Shown here: piece by piece, positions 19,684 through 27,109 of the stretch
Position numbering within the stretch: position 1 is the first letter of the stretch
Layout of the letters: each line of letters starts with the position of its first letter
NCBI GenBank assembly: GCA_026418115.1
Contig: JAOABY010000011.1
Location: 1-47,960 of the forward strand
Reading direction: 5' to 3'
From: Spirochaetaceae bacterium
GTDB lineage: Bacteria; Spirochaetota; Spirochaetia; Treponematales; Rectinemataceae
DNA length: 47,960 nucleotides
Notes under the pieces: generated by a model
Databases searched by the model: none
What the model saw: the letters and a program-made list of their open reading frames with translations, nothing else
Told to the model about the DNA's origin: nothing
Translations under genes and position numbers: made by a program

Positions 19684-20442
19684 ATGATAGTGCTCGAATC
19701 CGTATCCAAGACCTATGCTCAGTCCAGAGTCCGCGCTGTTGATGGACTTTCGCTTCAGGTGCCCGATGGCTGCATATTCGGTTTTCTGGGGCCAAATGGC
19801 GCAGGAAAGACCACTACCATCAGAATCATGACAGGCGCGCTCCAGCCGGATGAAGGTACCATCATGATTGATGGCATTCGCCTGGATGAGCATCCGGAGG
19901 AAGCAAAGCGCCGCTTCGGCCTCGTACCGGATACCCCCGACCTCTTCAGCAGACTCAAGGCCTGGGAATTCCTGAATTTCGTGGCAGATGTGTACCGGGT
20001 GTCCGATGACCAGCGGAAGGAGCGCATAGCGACGCTAGCCCGGAAATTCGAGCTGGAAGACAAGCTTGGTTCGACGATAGGAAGCATGAGCCGCGGCATG
20101 CGCCAGAAACTGAATATCATCGCCAGTCTGGTGCATCAGCCTCACAACTGGATCCTCGATGAACCCATCGTAGGCCTTGATCCTCATGCAGCATTCGCAC
20201 TGAAGGAACTCATGCGCGAGCACGCAGCACGCGGTGGGACTGTGTTCTTCTCAACGCACGTAATGGAGGTCGCCGAGCGGCTCTGCGACCAGCTCGCCAT
20301 CATCAACAGGGGCAGGCTTGTGTTCACCGGCAGTCTTGAAAACCTCCGCACCATGAGAGAGCACGGCATGCAGGCAGCAGGCAATGAGGATCTCGAATCC
20401 CTCTTCCTAGCCCTTGTGGAAGAAGAGGATCACGCATCATGA
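19684..20442 (+). CDS. ABC transporter ATP-binding protein (exporter type)
   Basis: The 252-residue ATPase has Walker A GPNGAGKTT (residues 36-44), a Q-loop region before the VPDTPDLF segment (about 80-87), the signature SMSRGMRQ (134-141), Walker B in ILDEPIVGLDP (about 157-167) and the switch histidine in FSTHVMEVAE (about 189-198). The signature is SRGM rather than SGGQ, as is common in ABC-2 type exporters. GGAAGG lies before the ATG. Its stop overlaps the permease start (ATGA, 20439-20442), so the two form one exporter. The substrate is not evident. Confidence 0.93.
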   Translation: MIVLESVSKTYAQSRVRAVDGLSLQVPDGCIFGFLGPNGAGKTTTIRIMTGALQPDEGTIMIDGIRLDEHPEEAKRRFGLVPDTPDLFSRLKAWEFLNFVADVYRVSDDQRKERIATLARKFELEDKLGSTIGSMSRGMRQKLNIIASLVHQPHNWILDEPIVGLDPHAAFALKELMREHAARGGTVFFSTHVMEVAERLCDQLAIINRGRLVFTGSLENLRTMREHGMQAAGNEDLESLFLALVEEEDHAS

Positions 20443-22109
20443 GATCTCCTCTTGTTGCACTGATAGGCCTGCAGCTGAAGGCAACCTTCGCAATCCGAGT
20501 TCCTGCCGGCGATGAATGGAAGAATCCACGAATAATTCTGAAAACCTTCGGATGGGCGCTGCTGGCCCTGCTCTTGTTTGCAGATTTCGTCTTTCTCTTT
20601 GGTTCGATGGATTATGCACTGATTGAGGCGCTTGCTCCTCTGGGCATGCAATCGTATATGCTGCTCAATGCAATCGCGACGGCAAGCGTACTCGTATTCG
20701 TCCTCACCCTGCTCACCTCGCTCTCCTTCTTTTCTGCTGCTCCCAATGAGCTCGTGTTTGTTACCATGCCGCTGGCCCCACGGGATCTGCTGCTCGCGCG
20801 TATGACGAGTATCTATGCAGTCAACGCTCCTTTCGCACTCTTCATAGTTGTAGTTGCACTAGTCATCTATGGCCTGAAGATGGGAGCGCCCTTCTGGTTC
20901 TATCCATCCATGGTGCTGCATGCTGCGGCCATCCCACTTCTGCCGCTCGCGCTGAGCTACCTGCTGCTTGTCCCACTGCTCTCTGGGTCCCGCATGCTGC
21001 GCAACCGCAATGCCATTCTCTACATTGGCGGCATTATCGGCATGCTCGTGGCACTGGGCTTCAATTTCTATCTCCAGCGAATGATGGCGAAAATTCAGGA
21101 TCCGTCATACCTCATCACGCTGATGAGCAATCCAGCTTCGATCGTGCAGCGTGTGGCGAGATTCTGGCCACCTGCATGGCTGGCGGTGTCGAGCGCAGTG
21201 ACCCGCAACCCTGGCATCAGCATTGCTGCAGCCCTGGCCAACCTGGTGATGGGTGCCGGTGCCTGCATCGTGATTACCCTGCTTTTCAGAAAGCGCTATG
21301 TTAGGCTGCTGTGTGAATTTTCCGAAGGCGGAGGGGGCAAGGGGCTCCGTACCGATGTTGCGCTTGCCAGGCTGAGAGCAAAGCCGCTTCTGCTCACCAT
21401 GCTGCAGCGGGAGGTAGCGCTGATGAACAGAGAGCCTCAGTTCTTTCTGAATGGTCCCTTCATCATTCTGCTCTTTCCCCTTCTGTTCGCAATCATGTAT
21501 CTTGCGCAGCGCGAATCTTTTGGCGAACTTGCCACCATTCTTGAGAGACCGGGGGCATCGGGAGTCGCGTATCTTCTGGCGGCAGGCTTCGGCATCTTTC
21601 TTGGTTCATCGACCAGCATTACCTGCACTTCAATCTCTCGCGACGCGAAGTCTCTCACCTATCTGAAATCTCTGCCCATACCGGCGAACATCCTCGTGCT
21701 GGGCAAACTGCTGCACGGACTGCTGTTCGGTCTGCTGGGCATTGTCGTTGGAACGGGAGGACTTGCAGTGGTCATGCACCTCCGGGGCACTGATCTTGCT
21801 GCAGCTCTCATCCTTGCATTGCTGGGGATTCTTGCCAGCACTGCATCAGGGCTGCTGCTCGATCTGCTGTCTCCCCGCCTGAAATGGGAACATCCGGTAT
21901 CGGCGCTGAAGCAGAACAAGAACTCGGTCATCATGATTCTGGGAATGATGGGACTGCTGGGAGCCATGGGATATCTCACCACCGTGCTGTCTTTGCCGAA
22001 ATATGGCTACGCCATGCTGTATGGAGGCTTCTTTGCGGTGGTTGCGACAGGCTCACTACTCACCATGCTGACACAGGCAGCGCGCCGCCTGCAGCGCATG
22101 GAGCCCTAG
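20439..22109 (+). CDS. ABC transporter permease, large duplicated ABC-2-like membrane protein
   Basis: The 556-residue protein has about twelve predicted membrane helices and no ATPase. The two halves look related: each has a cytoplasmic motif, MPLAPRDLLLARM (about 110-122) in the first and LPIPANILVLGKLL (about 410-424) in the second, set between similar helix patterns. This fits large ABC-2-type permeases where one chain supplies both halves. A glycine-rich cytoplasmic loop (SEGGGGKG, about 295-302) separates them. It is coupled to the ATPase gene by ATGA. Its stop TAG is shared with the opposite gene in a CTAG palindrome. Confidence 0.85.
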   Translation: MRSPLVALIGLQLKATFAIRVPAGDEWKNPRIILKTFGWALLALLLFADFVFLFGSMDYALIEALAPLGMQSYMLLNAIATASVLVFVLTLLTSLSFFSAAPNELVFVTMPLAPRDLLLARMTSIYAVNAPFALFIVVVALVIYGLKMGAPFWFYPSMVLHAAAIPLLPLALSYLLLVPLLSGSRMLRNRNAILYIGGIIGMLVALGFNFYLQRMMAKIQDPSYLITLMSNPASIVQRVARFWPPAWLAVSSAVTRNPGISIAAALANLVMGAGACIVITLLFRKRYVRLLCEFSEGGGGKGLRTDVALARLRAKPLLLTMLQREVALMNREPQFFLNGPFIILLFPLLFAIMYLAQRESFGELATILERPGASGVAYLLAAGFGIFLGSSTSITCTSISRDAKSLTYLKSLPIPANILVLGKLLHGLLFGLLGIVVGTGGLAVVMHLRGTDLAAALILALLGILASTASGLLLDLLSPRLKWEHPVSALKQNKNSVIMILGMMGLLGAMGYLTTVLSLPKYGYAMLYGGFFAVVATGSLLTMLTQAARRLQRMEP

Positions 22110-22546
22110 ATCCTGTACTCGACCCATCGCACCCTCCCTCTGACGATAGCTTCTCTGATGCTTTTTTCAACAGGAGACAGCGTGGAGCGGCCAGTCTTGA
22201 CCTCAATAAAGACTATTTCTTCTACCTCGCCCTTTTCCAGGCCGGCAAAGGCAATGAAGTCAACAGGCTTGCCGATGAATCGTGCTTCTGCGGGATGAGC
22301 TGGAAAGTCAGGCAGATAGGGAGCAAGCTGCTCACTCAGCTGGCCTGATAGCACCGCACGCGAACGCTCAATTGCATCACGGCGAGCCTCTTCCAGAGCC
22401 TGATCATGGCCGGCCTCAGCTTCCAGATAGCCACGCCTCAGCCCGATACGATACAGCACCACACCAGCCAGGGCAGCAATGCCGAATGCCACCACTACTC
22501 CCAGGATGAAGAATTCCGATCCAGCCACTATCACATTCCCCTGCAT
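22106..22546 (-). CDS. Membrane-anchored Holliday-junction-resolvase-like endonuclease
   Basis: The 146-residue product has an N-terminal membrane helix (about residues 11-34), a charged coiled-coil-like segment (about 40-70) and a C-terminal nuclease-like domain (about 78-143). That domain matches the predicted endonuclease family distantly related to archaeal Holliday junction resolvases: ARFIGKPVDFIAFAGL, then EEIVFIEVKTGRSTLSPVEK. The aspartate in PVDF and the E-x-K of IEVKTG form a PD-(D/E)XK-type site. Function has not been shown for this family. No strong ribosome binding site is seen. It converges on the ABC permease and the stops overlap. Confidence 0.85.
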   Translation of the reverse strand: MQGNVIVAGSEFFILGVVVAFGIAALAGVVLYRIGLRRGYLEAEAGHDQALEEARRDAIERSRAVLSGQLSEQLAPYLPDFPAHPAEARFIGKPVDFIAFAGLEKGEVEEIVFIEVKTGRSTLSPVEKSIREAIVRGRVRWVEYRI

Positions 22547-22661
22547 GACTCACAGCATAGAATACCTGCGATGGCTGATATAGAGGTGCCTCTCCCAACT
22601 TTCCTTCGACCGTGACACCGCCAGAAGGAATTTTCTGCAACACGAAATGCAAAAATCGGGG

Positions 22662-22667
22662 TATAAT
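22662..22667 (+). promoter_or_regulatory. -10 box of pckG
   Basis: A perfect TATAAT lies 57 bases before the pckG ATG. No good -35 hexamer is found 16-18 bases upstream (AACACG region), so an activator may be needed. Confidence 0.5.
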
Positions 22668-22682
22668 GTATCCATTCTCTCG

Positions 22683-22694
22683 CCGCGAAAGCGG
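22683..22694 (+). other. GNRA-type hairpin in the pckG leader
   Basis: CCGC-GAAA-GCGG forms a small stable tetraloop hairpin between the -10 box and the ribosome binding site (AGGGGG, 22715-22720). It may stabilise the mRNA. Confidence 0.35.
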
Positions 22695-22724
22695 TTGCGG
22701 CGGAGCATTGCAGCAGGGGGCACC

Positions 22725-24578
22725 ATGAAACATCCTTCAAATCTCACCAACGAACATGCCAAGGCATGGGTGGAGAGTATCGCGGCACTCTGCAAGCCTG
22801 ATTTTGTGTACTGGTGCGATGGTTCGCAGAGTGAGTATGAGACCATCTGCCAGGCGCTTGTGGCTTCAGGAACCTTCATCCCTCTCAATCCCGAAAAACG
22901 CCCGAATTCCTTTCTGGCCCGTTCCGATCCCAGTGATGTCGCGCGTGTTGAAGACCGCACCTTCATCTGCAGTCGCCGCAAGGTAGAGGCAGGCCCCACC
23001 AACAACTGGATGGATCCCAAGGAGATGAAGGCCATACTGAATCGCCTCTTCGATGGATGCATGCGGGGCCGCACCATGTATGTCATCCCCTTCTCCATGG
23101 GTCCCCTAGGCTCGCCCATGTCCTACATCGGCATCGAAATCACCGACTCGCCCTATGTCGTAGCCAACATGCGCATCATGACACGGATGGGCTCGGCAGT
23201 GCTCGATGTACTCAACGAAACAAAGGAGTTTGTGCCCTGCGTCCATTCGGTGGGCATGCCACTCTCTCCAGGGCAGAAAGACGTCCCCTGGCCTTGCAAC
23301 AAAGATCACAAATACATTGTGCACTTTCCCGAGGAACGAGCGATCTGGTCCTTCGGTTCCGGATATGGAGGGAATGCGCTGCTGGGAAAGAAGTGCTTCG
23401 CGCTTCGCATCGCATCGGTCATTGCGCGCGATCAGGGATGGCTTGCCGAACACATGCTGATTCTCGGCGTCGAATCGCCCGATCACGAGAAAACCTATGT
23501 TGCTGCAGCTTTTCCAAGCGCCTGCGGCAAGACGAACTTCGCCATGCTGATCCCACCACCGGCATTCAAGGGCTGGAAGGTCACCACCATAGGCGATGAC
23601 ATTGCCTGGATCCGTCCCGGCAAGGACGGGCAGGTACGGGCGATCAATCCCGAGATGGGTTTCTTTGGCGTCGCACCAGGTACCTCAGCCAAATCCAATC
23701 CCAATGCGCTGGCAACCGTACGTGCCAATACCATTTTTACGAATTGTGCACTCACACCCGATGGCGATGTATGGTGGGAAGGCATGACAGACCAGCCACC
23801 GGAAGGCCTCATCGACTGGCGAGGCGAGCCTTGGGACCCATCATCCGGCAAGCCGGCAGCCCATCCCAATGCCCGCTTCACCGCTCCACTGCTGCAGTGC
23901 CCGTCGCTCGACCCGGAATGGGATAATCCCGAAGGCGTCCCCATCAAGGCTTTCATTTTCGGTGGCAGGCGCAGCACGGTGTACCCGCTCGTATACCAAT
24001 CATTCAATTGGACGTACGGCGTCTACCTTGCCGCCACCCTGGGCTCCGAAACCACCGCCGCAGCCTCGGGCGATATAGGCAAGGTGCGGCGTGATCCCTT
24101 TGCCATGCTGCCCTTCTGTGGCTACAACATGGCTTCCTACTTCAACTACTGGCTCAGATTCGGACGCAATATCCGCAACCCACCTCGCATTTTCTCGGTG
24201 AACTGGTTCAGAAAGGACGCCGATGGCAAGTTCCTCTGGCCAGGATTCAGCGAGAATATCCGTGTCCTCAAGTGGATCGTGGATCGCGCCAACAACCATG
24301 GCAAGGCAGTCGAGAGCCCCATTGGCTGGATGCCACGGTATGAAGATCTGTGCTGGGACGGCCTCGACTATCCGAGAGAGAAATTCAGCGAACTGATGGC
24401 TGTAGACAGGCAGCTCTGGATGCAGGAGATACTCTCTCATGAGGAGCTCTTCATGAAACTATACGATCGGCTTCCCAAGGAGCTCATATTCATTAAGGAG
24501 CTGATGCTTTCCAGCCTCTGGAGATCTCCCGAGCACTGGGAATTCCTGCAGTGCGACTTCGAGCCGACTGAAGATTGA
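22725..24578 (+). CDS. pckG: Phosphoenolpyruvate carboxykinase (GTP)
   Basis: PckG interconverts oxaloacetate and PEP using GTP or GDP. The 617-residue sequence is normal in length. It has the phosphate-binding loop with the reactive cysteine, [13 protein letters not shown] (about residues 262-274), the metal-binding region [20 protein letters not shown] (about 287-306), the arginine segment [14 protein letters not shown], and the C-terminal [20 protein letters not shown] (about 493-512) with the nucleotide-binding aromatic residues. The ATG at 22725 follows AGGGGG; a reading from 22647 would start inside the promoter region. GTP-type enzymes are known in spirochaetes such as Treponema. In anaerobes it often works towards oxaloacetate. 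Confidence 0.97.
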   Translation: MKHPSNLTNEHAKAWVESIAALCKPDFVYWCDGSQSEYETICQALVASGTFIPLNPEKRPNSFLARSDPSDVARVEDRTFICSRRKVEAGPTNNWMDPKEMKAILNRLFDGCMRGRTMYVIPFSMGPLGSPMSYIGIEITDSPYVVANMRIMTRMGSAVLDVLNETKEFVPCVHSVGMPLSPGQKDVPWPCNKDHKYIVHFPEERAIWSFGSGYGGNALLGKKCFALRIASVIARDQGWLAEHMLILGVESPDHEKTYVAAAFPSACGKTNFAMLIPPPAFKGWKVTTIGDDIAWIRPGKDGQVRAINPEMGFFGVAPGTSAKSNPNALATVRANTIFTNCALTPDGDVWWEGMTDQPPEGLIDWRGEPWDPSSGKPAAHPNARFTAPLLQCPSLDPEWDNPEGVPIKAFIFGGRRSTVYPLVYQSFNWTYGVYLAATLGSETTAAASGDIGKVRRDPFAMLPFCGYNMASYFNYWLRFGRNIRNPPRIFSVNWFRKDADGKFLWPGFSENIRVLKWIVDRANNHGKAVESPIGWMPRYEDLCWDGLDYPREKFSELMAVDRQLWMQEILSHEELFMKLYDRLPKELIFIKELMLSSLWRSPEHWEFLQCDFEPTED

Positions 24579-24605
24579 GCAGACATGAGGTAGAAGGTTG
24601 CATGC

Positions 24606-24671
24606 CATGGCCCTTCCGGCTATGCTGAATACAGCATTGATGTACCCATGCCGGAAGGGAGAAGGGCCATG
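24606..24671 (+). promoter_or_regulatory. Leader with two mutually exclusive hairpins over the LapA-gene start
   Basis: CCCTTCCGGC (24611-24620) pairs perfectly with GCCGGAAGGG (24650-24659), enclosing a smaller hairpin ATGCT/AGCAT (24622-24636). The same left arm can instead pair as CATGGCCCTTC (24606-24616) with GAAGGGCCATG (24661-24671), a perfect 11-base match that buries the ribosome binding site and the ATG. The two folds share bases 24611-24616 and cannot coexist. This would act as an on/off translational switch, an inference from pairing alone. No T-run follows, so it is not an ordinary terminator of pckG. Confidence 0.5.
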
Positions 24672-24983
24672 CGAATTGTCTATATAATCTTTCTGCTGGT
24701 TGTTGCGGTACTGGCTGCTATTTTCGCTGTGCAGAACAGTACGGTAGTGACGCTCACCTTCTTTGGCTGGGCGGGACAGGCGTCACTCTCTCTCCTGCTG
24801 ATACTTGCGCTTGCAGCAGGCATACTGATCGGCATGGTCATCATGACACCGAGCCTGCTCAGAAAGCATAGAGAGCTTGCGAGAACCAGAAAGGAACTAG
24901 GCAGGCAATCGCAGGAAAGCACTGCAAACCAGCCAGCAACGACAGCATCAGAGTCTGATTCCAGTACAGACTCATCACGGTAG
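24669..24983 (+). CDS. LapA-domain (DUF1049) small membrane protein
   Basis: The 104-residue product has two membrane helices (about residues 3-21 and 36-58) separated by FAVQNSTVVTLTFFGW, the hallmark of the LapA/DUF1049 family. A basic, polar, Ser/Thr-rich tail of about 40 residues follows. In enterobacteria LapA works with LapB in regulating lipopolysaccharide synthesis; here the role is unknown, and spirochaetes often lack LPS. I used the ATG at 24669, directly preceded by GAAGGG; an ATG at 24648 lies inside the leader hairpin and has no site. It is 90 bases after pckG and convergent with the next gene. Confidence 0.8.
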   Translation: MRIVYIIFLLVVAVLAAIFAVQNSTVVTLTFFGWAGQASLSLLLILALAAGILIGMVIMTPSLLRKHRELARTRKELGRQSQESTANQPATTASESDSSTDSSR

Positions 24984-25052
24984 AGAGTGTTGCCCGACAG
25001 CCTTGCAGCACATGAATGACACAAGGGTGATGCCGGGATGAGCGACTCTGCA

Positions 25053-25802
25053 TCAGTCAGGAACAAGTCTGTCTTCTACGGCACCCCGCCCATTCTCAAC
25101 CTGGGTCCATGATCTGTCCGACTCCCTCAGCGTGATATGGAGAGTGGTGATCTTTTCCGGTGGAATGCTCTGCAGCTCACTCGCTGTGACCAGAACCTCA
25201 AGACTTTCTGTGATCGGAGGCCTCTTCTTCAAGACGTCATCCATGATCTGCAGCGCCCTGTCAGCCAGCTTTGCCTGGATGCGAGGTAGCTCCTTTTTCA
25301 GAAACTCTGCCGAGCGAGTCTTGGCAACGCCTGCTTCCGGCGAGAGGAGCGCCGAGGAAAGGTGACCGCTGAGAAGCGTTGCCAGACCTTCAGCGACCTG
25401 ACGCTGACCCATTGACATTTCTGCCGGCAGCAGCGAGGCAACAGTATCCCTGATGAGAGGTGACCTGCCTTGCCAGAGTCTGGCCAGACCTTTGTATCGC
25501 TTCTGCAGATTCTGCAGTTCGGATTCCTCTTCAGGCAGCTGCGCCATCAGTCGTTCCATGCCTGTAGCAATCTCCGCCCGGGTCTGCAGATCAAGACTGC
25601 GTTTGGTCACAGGCGCATTTGCCATTGAAACCTTGAGATCAATCACCACCTCATCAAGACTGAGCCGGGGTACCGGAAAAGCCGCCAGCAGAGGATGCTC
25701 ACGGTACAGTTTTGCAACTTCGATCGTCGCCAGATCTGCCTGGCTGCGGCCTTTGCCGATCTGACTCATGATTGCGCCAACTACTTCATCCAAGCTCGCC
25801 AT
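25053..25802 (-). CDS. Uncharacterised protein, possible distant DUF2589 relative
   Basis: I do not recognise a named family for this 249-residue protein. It has no signal peptide or membrane helix. The stretch HPLLAAFPVPRLSLDEVVID (about residues 36-55) resembles the DUF2589 motif in the gene upstream, and a similar strand-rich N-terminal domain is likely. The middle (about 75-200) looks mostly helical and charged, and the C-terminal part (about 205-235) again looks like beta strands. The ATG at 25802 has GGAGG 8 bases upstream. It follows the DUF2589 gene by 134 bases on the same strand, so the two probably work together. Phage-tail, toxin-associated or storage roles cannot be told apart. 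Confidence 0.8.
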   Translation of the reverse strand: MASLDEVVGAIMSQIGKGRSQADLATIEVAKLYREHPLLAAFPVPRLSLDEVVIDLKVSMANAPVTKRSLDLQTRAEIATGMERLMAQLPEEESELQNLQKRYKGLARLWQGRSPLIRDTVASLLPAEMSMGQRQVAEGLATLLSGHLSSALLSPEAGVAKTRSAEFLKKELPRIQAKLADRALQIMDDVLKKRPPITESLEVLVTASELQSIPPEKITTLHITLRESDRSWTQVENGRGAVEDRLVPD

Positions 25803-25936
25803 GTGCAAGCCTCCTCGTGTCCATCCGTGTCCATCCAGCTCCGTCCCTGAAACCTCGGCAGCTGTATCCTCAGACGCAATGAAAAGACCGGCCTGGTTTC
25901 AGAAGGCGAGCGAGCCGGATGGATGATTCCATGCAA

Positions 25937-26530
25937 TCAGCTTACTTCTTCCTTGATGAGTGACTCGAGAATCGACAGCAGGCGGTCAAGCCCACCCGGT
26001 ATCTCTTCCTGTACTGCCCGAACCTTGACACCCATTGAGTAATCCCTTGTGACGGTAGATCCTTCCTTGGTCTGGCGCTGGAAAGTCGTGCTGACCTTGA
26101 GCCGTGCGCTCCCGAAGAGGAAGCCGGCTTTCGCCTCGAGTTCTCCGGAAACAGCTACATTGGTGTCCACCTGGCGGTACTGTACGGAATTGATCTTGGC
26201 CAGAAAGTCGACTGTCGCTTCACTGACACGAAGGTAGGGGATGGGGAGCATGGCGAGCAGAGGAACAGTCAGCTGGGCATTCTTGGCTTCCTCGCCACCA
26301 TCCTGCTTGGGTACTTTCTTGATATAGCTGAAGGTGACGGTAGCCGGCTCACCGGTTGACTGTTCCAAAGGATTCGCTGAAGGTGTTGCAGGCGGTTTGA
26401 ATCCTACCTGCTTGATGAAATTGACGGTTGCCATGGCGGCTTGTGCCTGCGCATGGACAACTGCGATGAGAGGGCCTCCAATCAGATTCTCAAAATCCAG
26501 AGAGGCCAGCTCTTGTCCTGGGGTTGCCAT
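25937..26530 (-). CDS. DUF2589 domain protein
   Basis: The 197-residue product matches the DUF2589 family: LIGGPLIAVVHAQAQAAMAT (about residues 17-36) with VNFIKQVGF after it, and the core VPLLAMLPIPYLRVSEATVD (about 88-107) followed by FLAKINSV. The C-terminal half has alternating strands and a helix (RLLSILESLIKEE). The family's function is not known. It has no signal peptide. The ATG at 26530 is preceded by GAGGAGG; a possible 38-codon leader ORF and a terminator-like hairpin stand upstream. The next gene downstream shares its core motif. Confidence 0.88.
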   Translation of the reverse strand: MATPGQELASLDFENLIGGPLIAVVHAQAQAAMATVNFIKQVGFKPPATPSANPLEQSTGEPATVTFSYIKKVPKQDGGEEAKNAQLTVPLLAMLPIPYLRVSEATVDFLAKINSVQYRQVDTNVAVSGELEAKAGFLFGSARLKVSTTFQRQTKEGSTVTRDYSMGVKVRAVQEEIPGGLDRLLSILESLIKEEVS

Positions 26531-26598
26531 GATGATGCCTCCTCGCATTCATGGTGAAACAAGAACATGCAGGCGCATGCCCGCCTTGCGGGAACCAT
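26482..26598 (-). CDS. Possible 38-codon leader ORF overlapping the DUF2589 start
   Basis: A GGAGGTGATCC stretch (26612-26602 on the minus strand), a near-perfect complement of the 16S rRNA 3' end, stands just before an ATG at 26598. The resulting reading frame has 38 codons (beginning MVPARRACACMFLFHH) and runs through the DUF2589 ATG in a different frame before stopping. Translation of it could control access to the DUF2589 start. The peptide itself resembles nothing I know. The evidence is only the strong site plus an open frame, so this may not be a real gene. Confidence 0.25.
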   Translation of the reverse strand: MVPARRACACMFLFHHECEEASSWQPQDKSWPLWILRI

Positions 26599-26650
26599 GA
26601 TGGATCACCTCCCTGCGGGAAAAATCAGGAATACTTGCTGTAATGGAGGA

Positions 26651-26689
26651 AAAAACGCAAGGCTGCGGTGTCCCTGCAACACCGCAGCC
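26651..26689 (-). terminator. Terminator after the DUF2892 gene, possible attenuator of the DUF2589 operon
   Basis: GGCTGCGGTGT (26661-26671) pairs perfectly with ACACCGCAGCC (26679-26689); on the minus strand the stem is followed by TTGCGTTTTTT. It lies downstream of the DUF2892 stop and also downstream of a promoter at 26712-26740. Confidence 0.8.
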
Positions 26690-26711
26690 TCCTGAGGCAG
26701 GCTCTAACTTG

Positions 26712-26740
26712 ATTCTAGTGCATTATTCGCGAGTATGCAA
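26712..26740 (-). promoter_or_regulatory. Promoter ahead of the DUF2589 leader
   Basis: On the minus strand TTGCAT (26740-26735), a 17-base spacer and TAGAAT (26717-26712) are seen between the DUF2892 stop and the terminator hairpin. Transcripts from it would pass through that hairpin. Confidence 0.4.
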
Positions 26741-26755
26741 AAAATACCGGCTTGC

Positions 26756-26980
26756 TCAGCTTTTCCTGTCTTCTTTCTTTTCTGATGCATTGGTGGAAAT
26801 GCCAAGTACGGTATAGAGCGGACAGAATGATACGGCGCTGGTGAGCAGAAATACTACTGCCAGAATGCCGAGTATCCATGCAGCCGCTCCACTGAGCGCA
26901 CCGGTAAGAATCAGCAGGATAACCACTACCGCTGCTGTAATCCTTATGGTCCGGTCAGTCTTTCCCATGTTTCTGGTCAT
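26756..26980 (-). CDS. DUF2892 (YgaP-type) inner membrane protein
   Basis: This 74-residue protein has an N-terminal NMGKTDRTIRI segment, two membrane helices (about residues 13-33 and 35-52) and the conserved SFCPLYTVLGIST, all marks of the DUF2892 family that forms the membrane part of YgaP. No rhodanese domain is attached. The cysteine in FCPLY is conserved in the family. GGAGGAG lies 4 bases before the ATG. It ends in a clear terminator and is divergent from ygiQ. Its function is unknown; in other bacteria the domain often accompanies sulfur-transfer proteins. Confidence 0.88.
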   Translation of the reverse strand: MTRNMGKTDRTIRITAAVVVILLILTGALSGAAAWILGILAVVFLLTSAVSFCPLYTVLGISTNASEKKEDRKS

Positions 26981-27073
26981 CAGACTCCTCCTTTTCTCTG
27001 CTGCAATCCATTATGAAGTATAATCATAGGTCGAGCCTGAGCCAAACTTCGACGGCAGCATGGAAGATGAAGG

Positions 27074-27102
27074 CAGACAGGCAGTTGCGCTTTCTGTATA
27101 GT
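27074..27102 (+). promoter_or_regulatory. Promoter of ygiQ, probably leaderless
   Basis: CAGACA (27074-27079), a 17-base spacer and TATAGT (27097-27102) end 7 bases before the ygiQ ATG. The predicted transcription start falls on or beside the start codon, and no ribosome binding site exists. Confidence 0.5.
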
Positions 27103-27109
27103 ATGCTGC

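Noticed and set aside
19571-19795. N-terminal extension of the DRTGG protein by 75 codons
   Set aside because: The extension runs across the start of the ABC gene, and a good ribosome binding site precedes the shorter start at 19570.
25812-25836. Tandem GTGTCCATCC repeat upstream of the motif-sharing gene
   Set aside because: Only two short copies are seen; too little to call an operator or repeat element.
26602-26612. GGATCACCTCC on the plus strand, like the 3' end of 16S rRNA
   Set aside because: Only 11 bases match and no rRNA flanks it. On the minus strand it works as a Shine-Dalgarno sequence.
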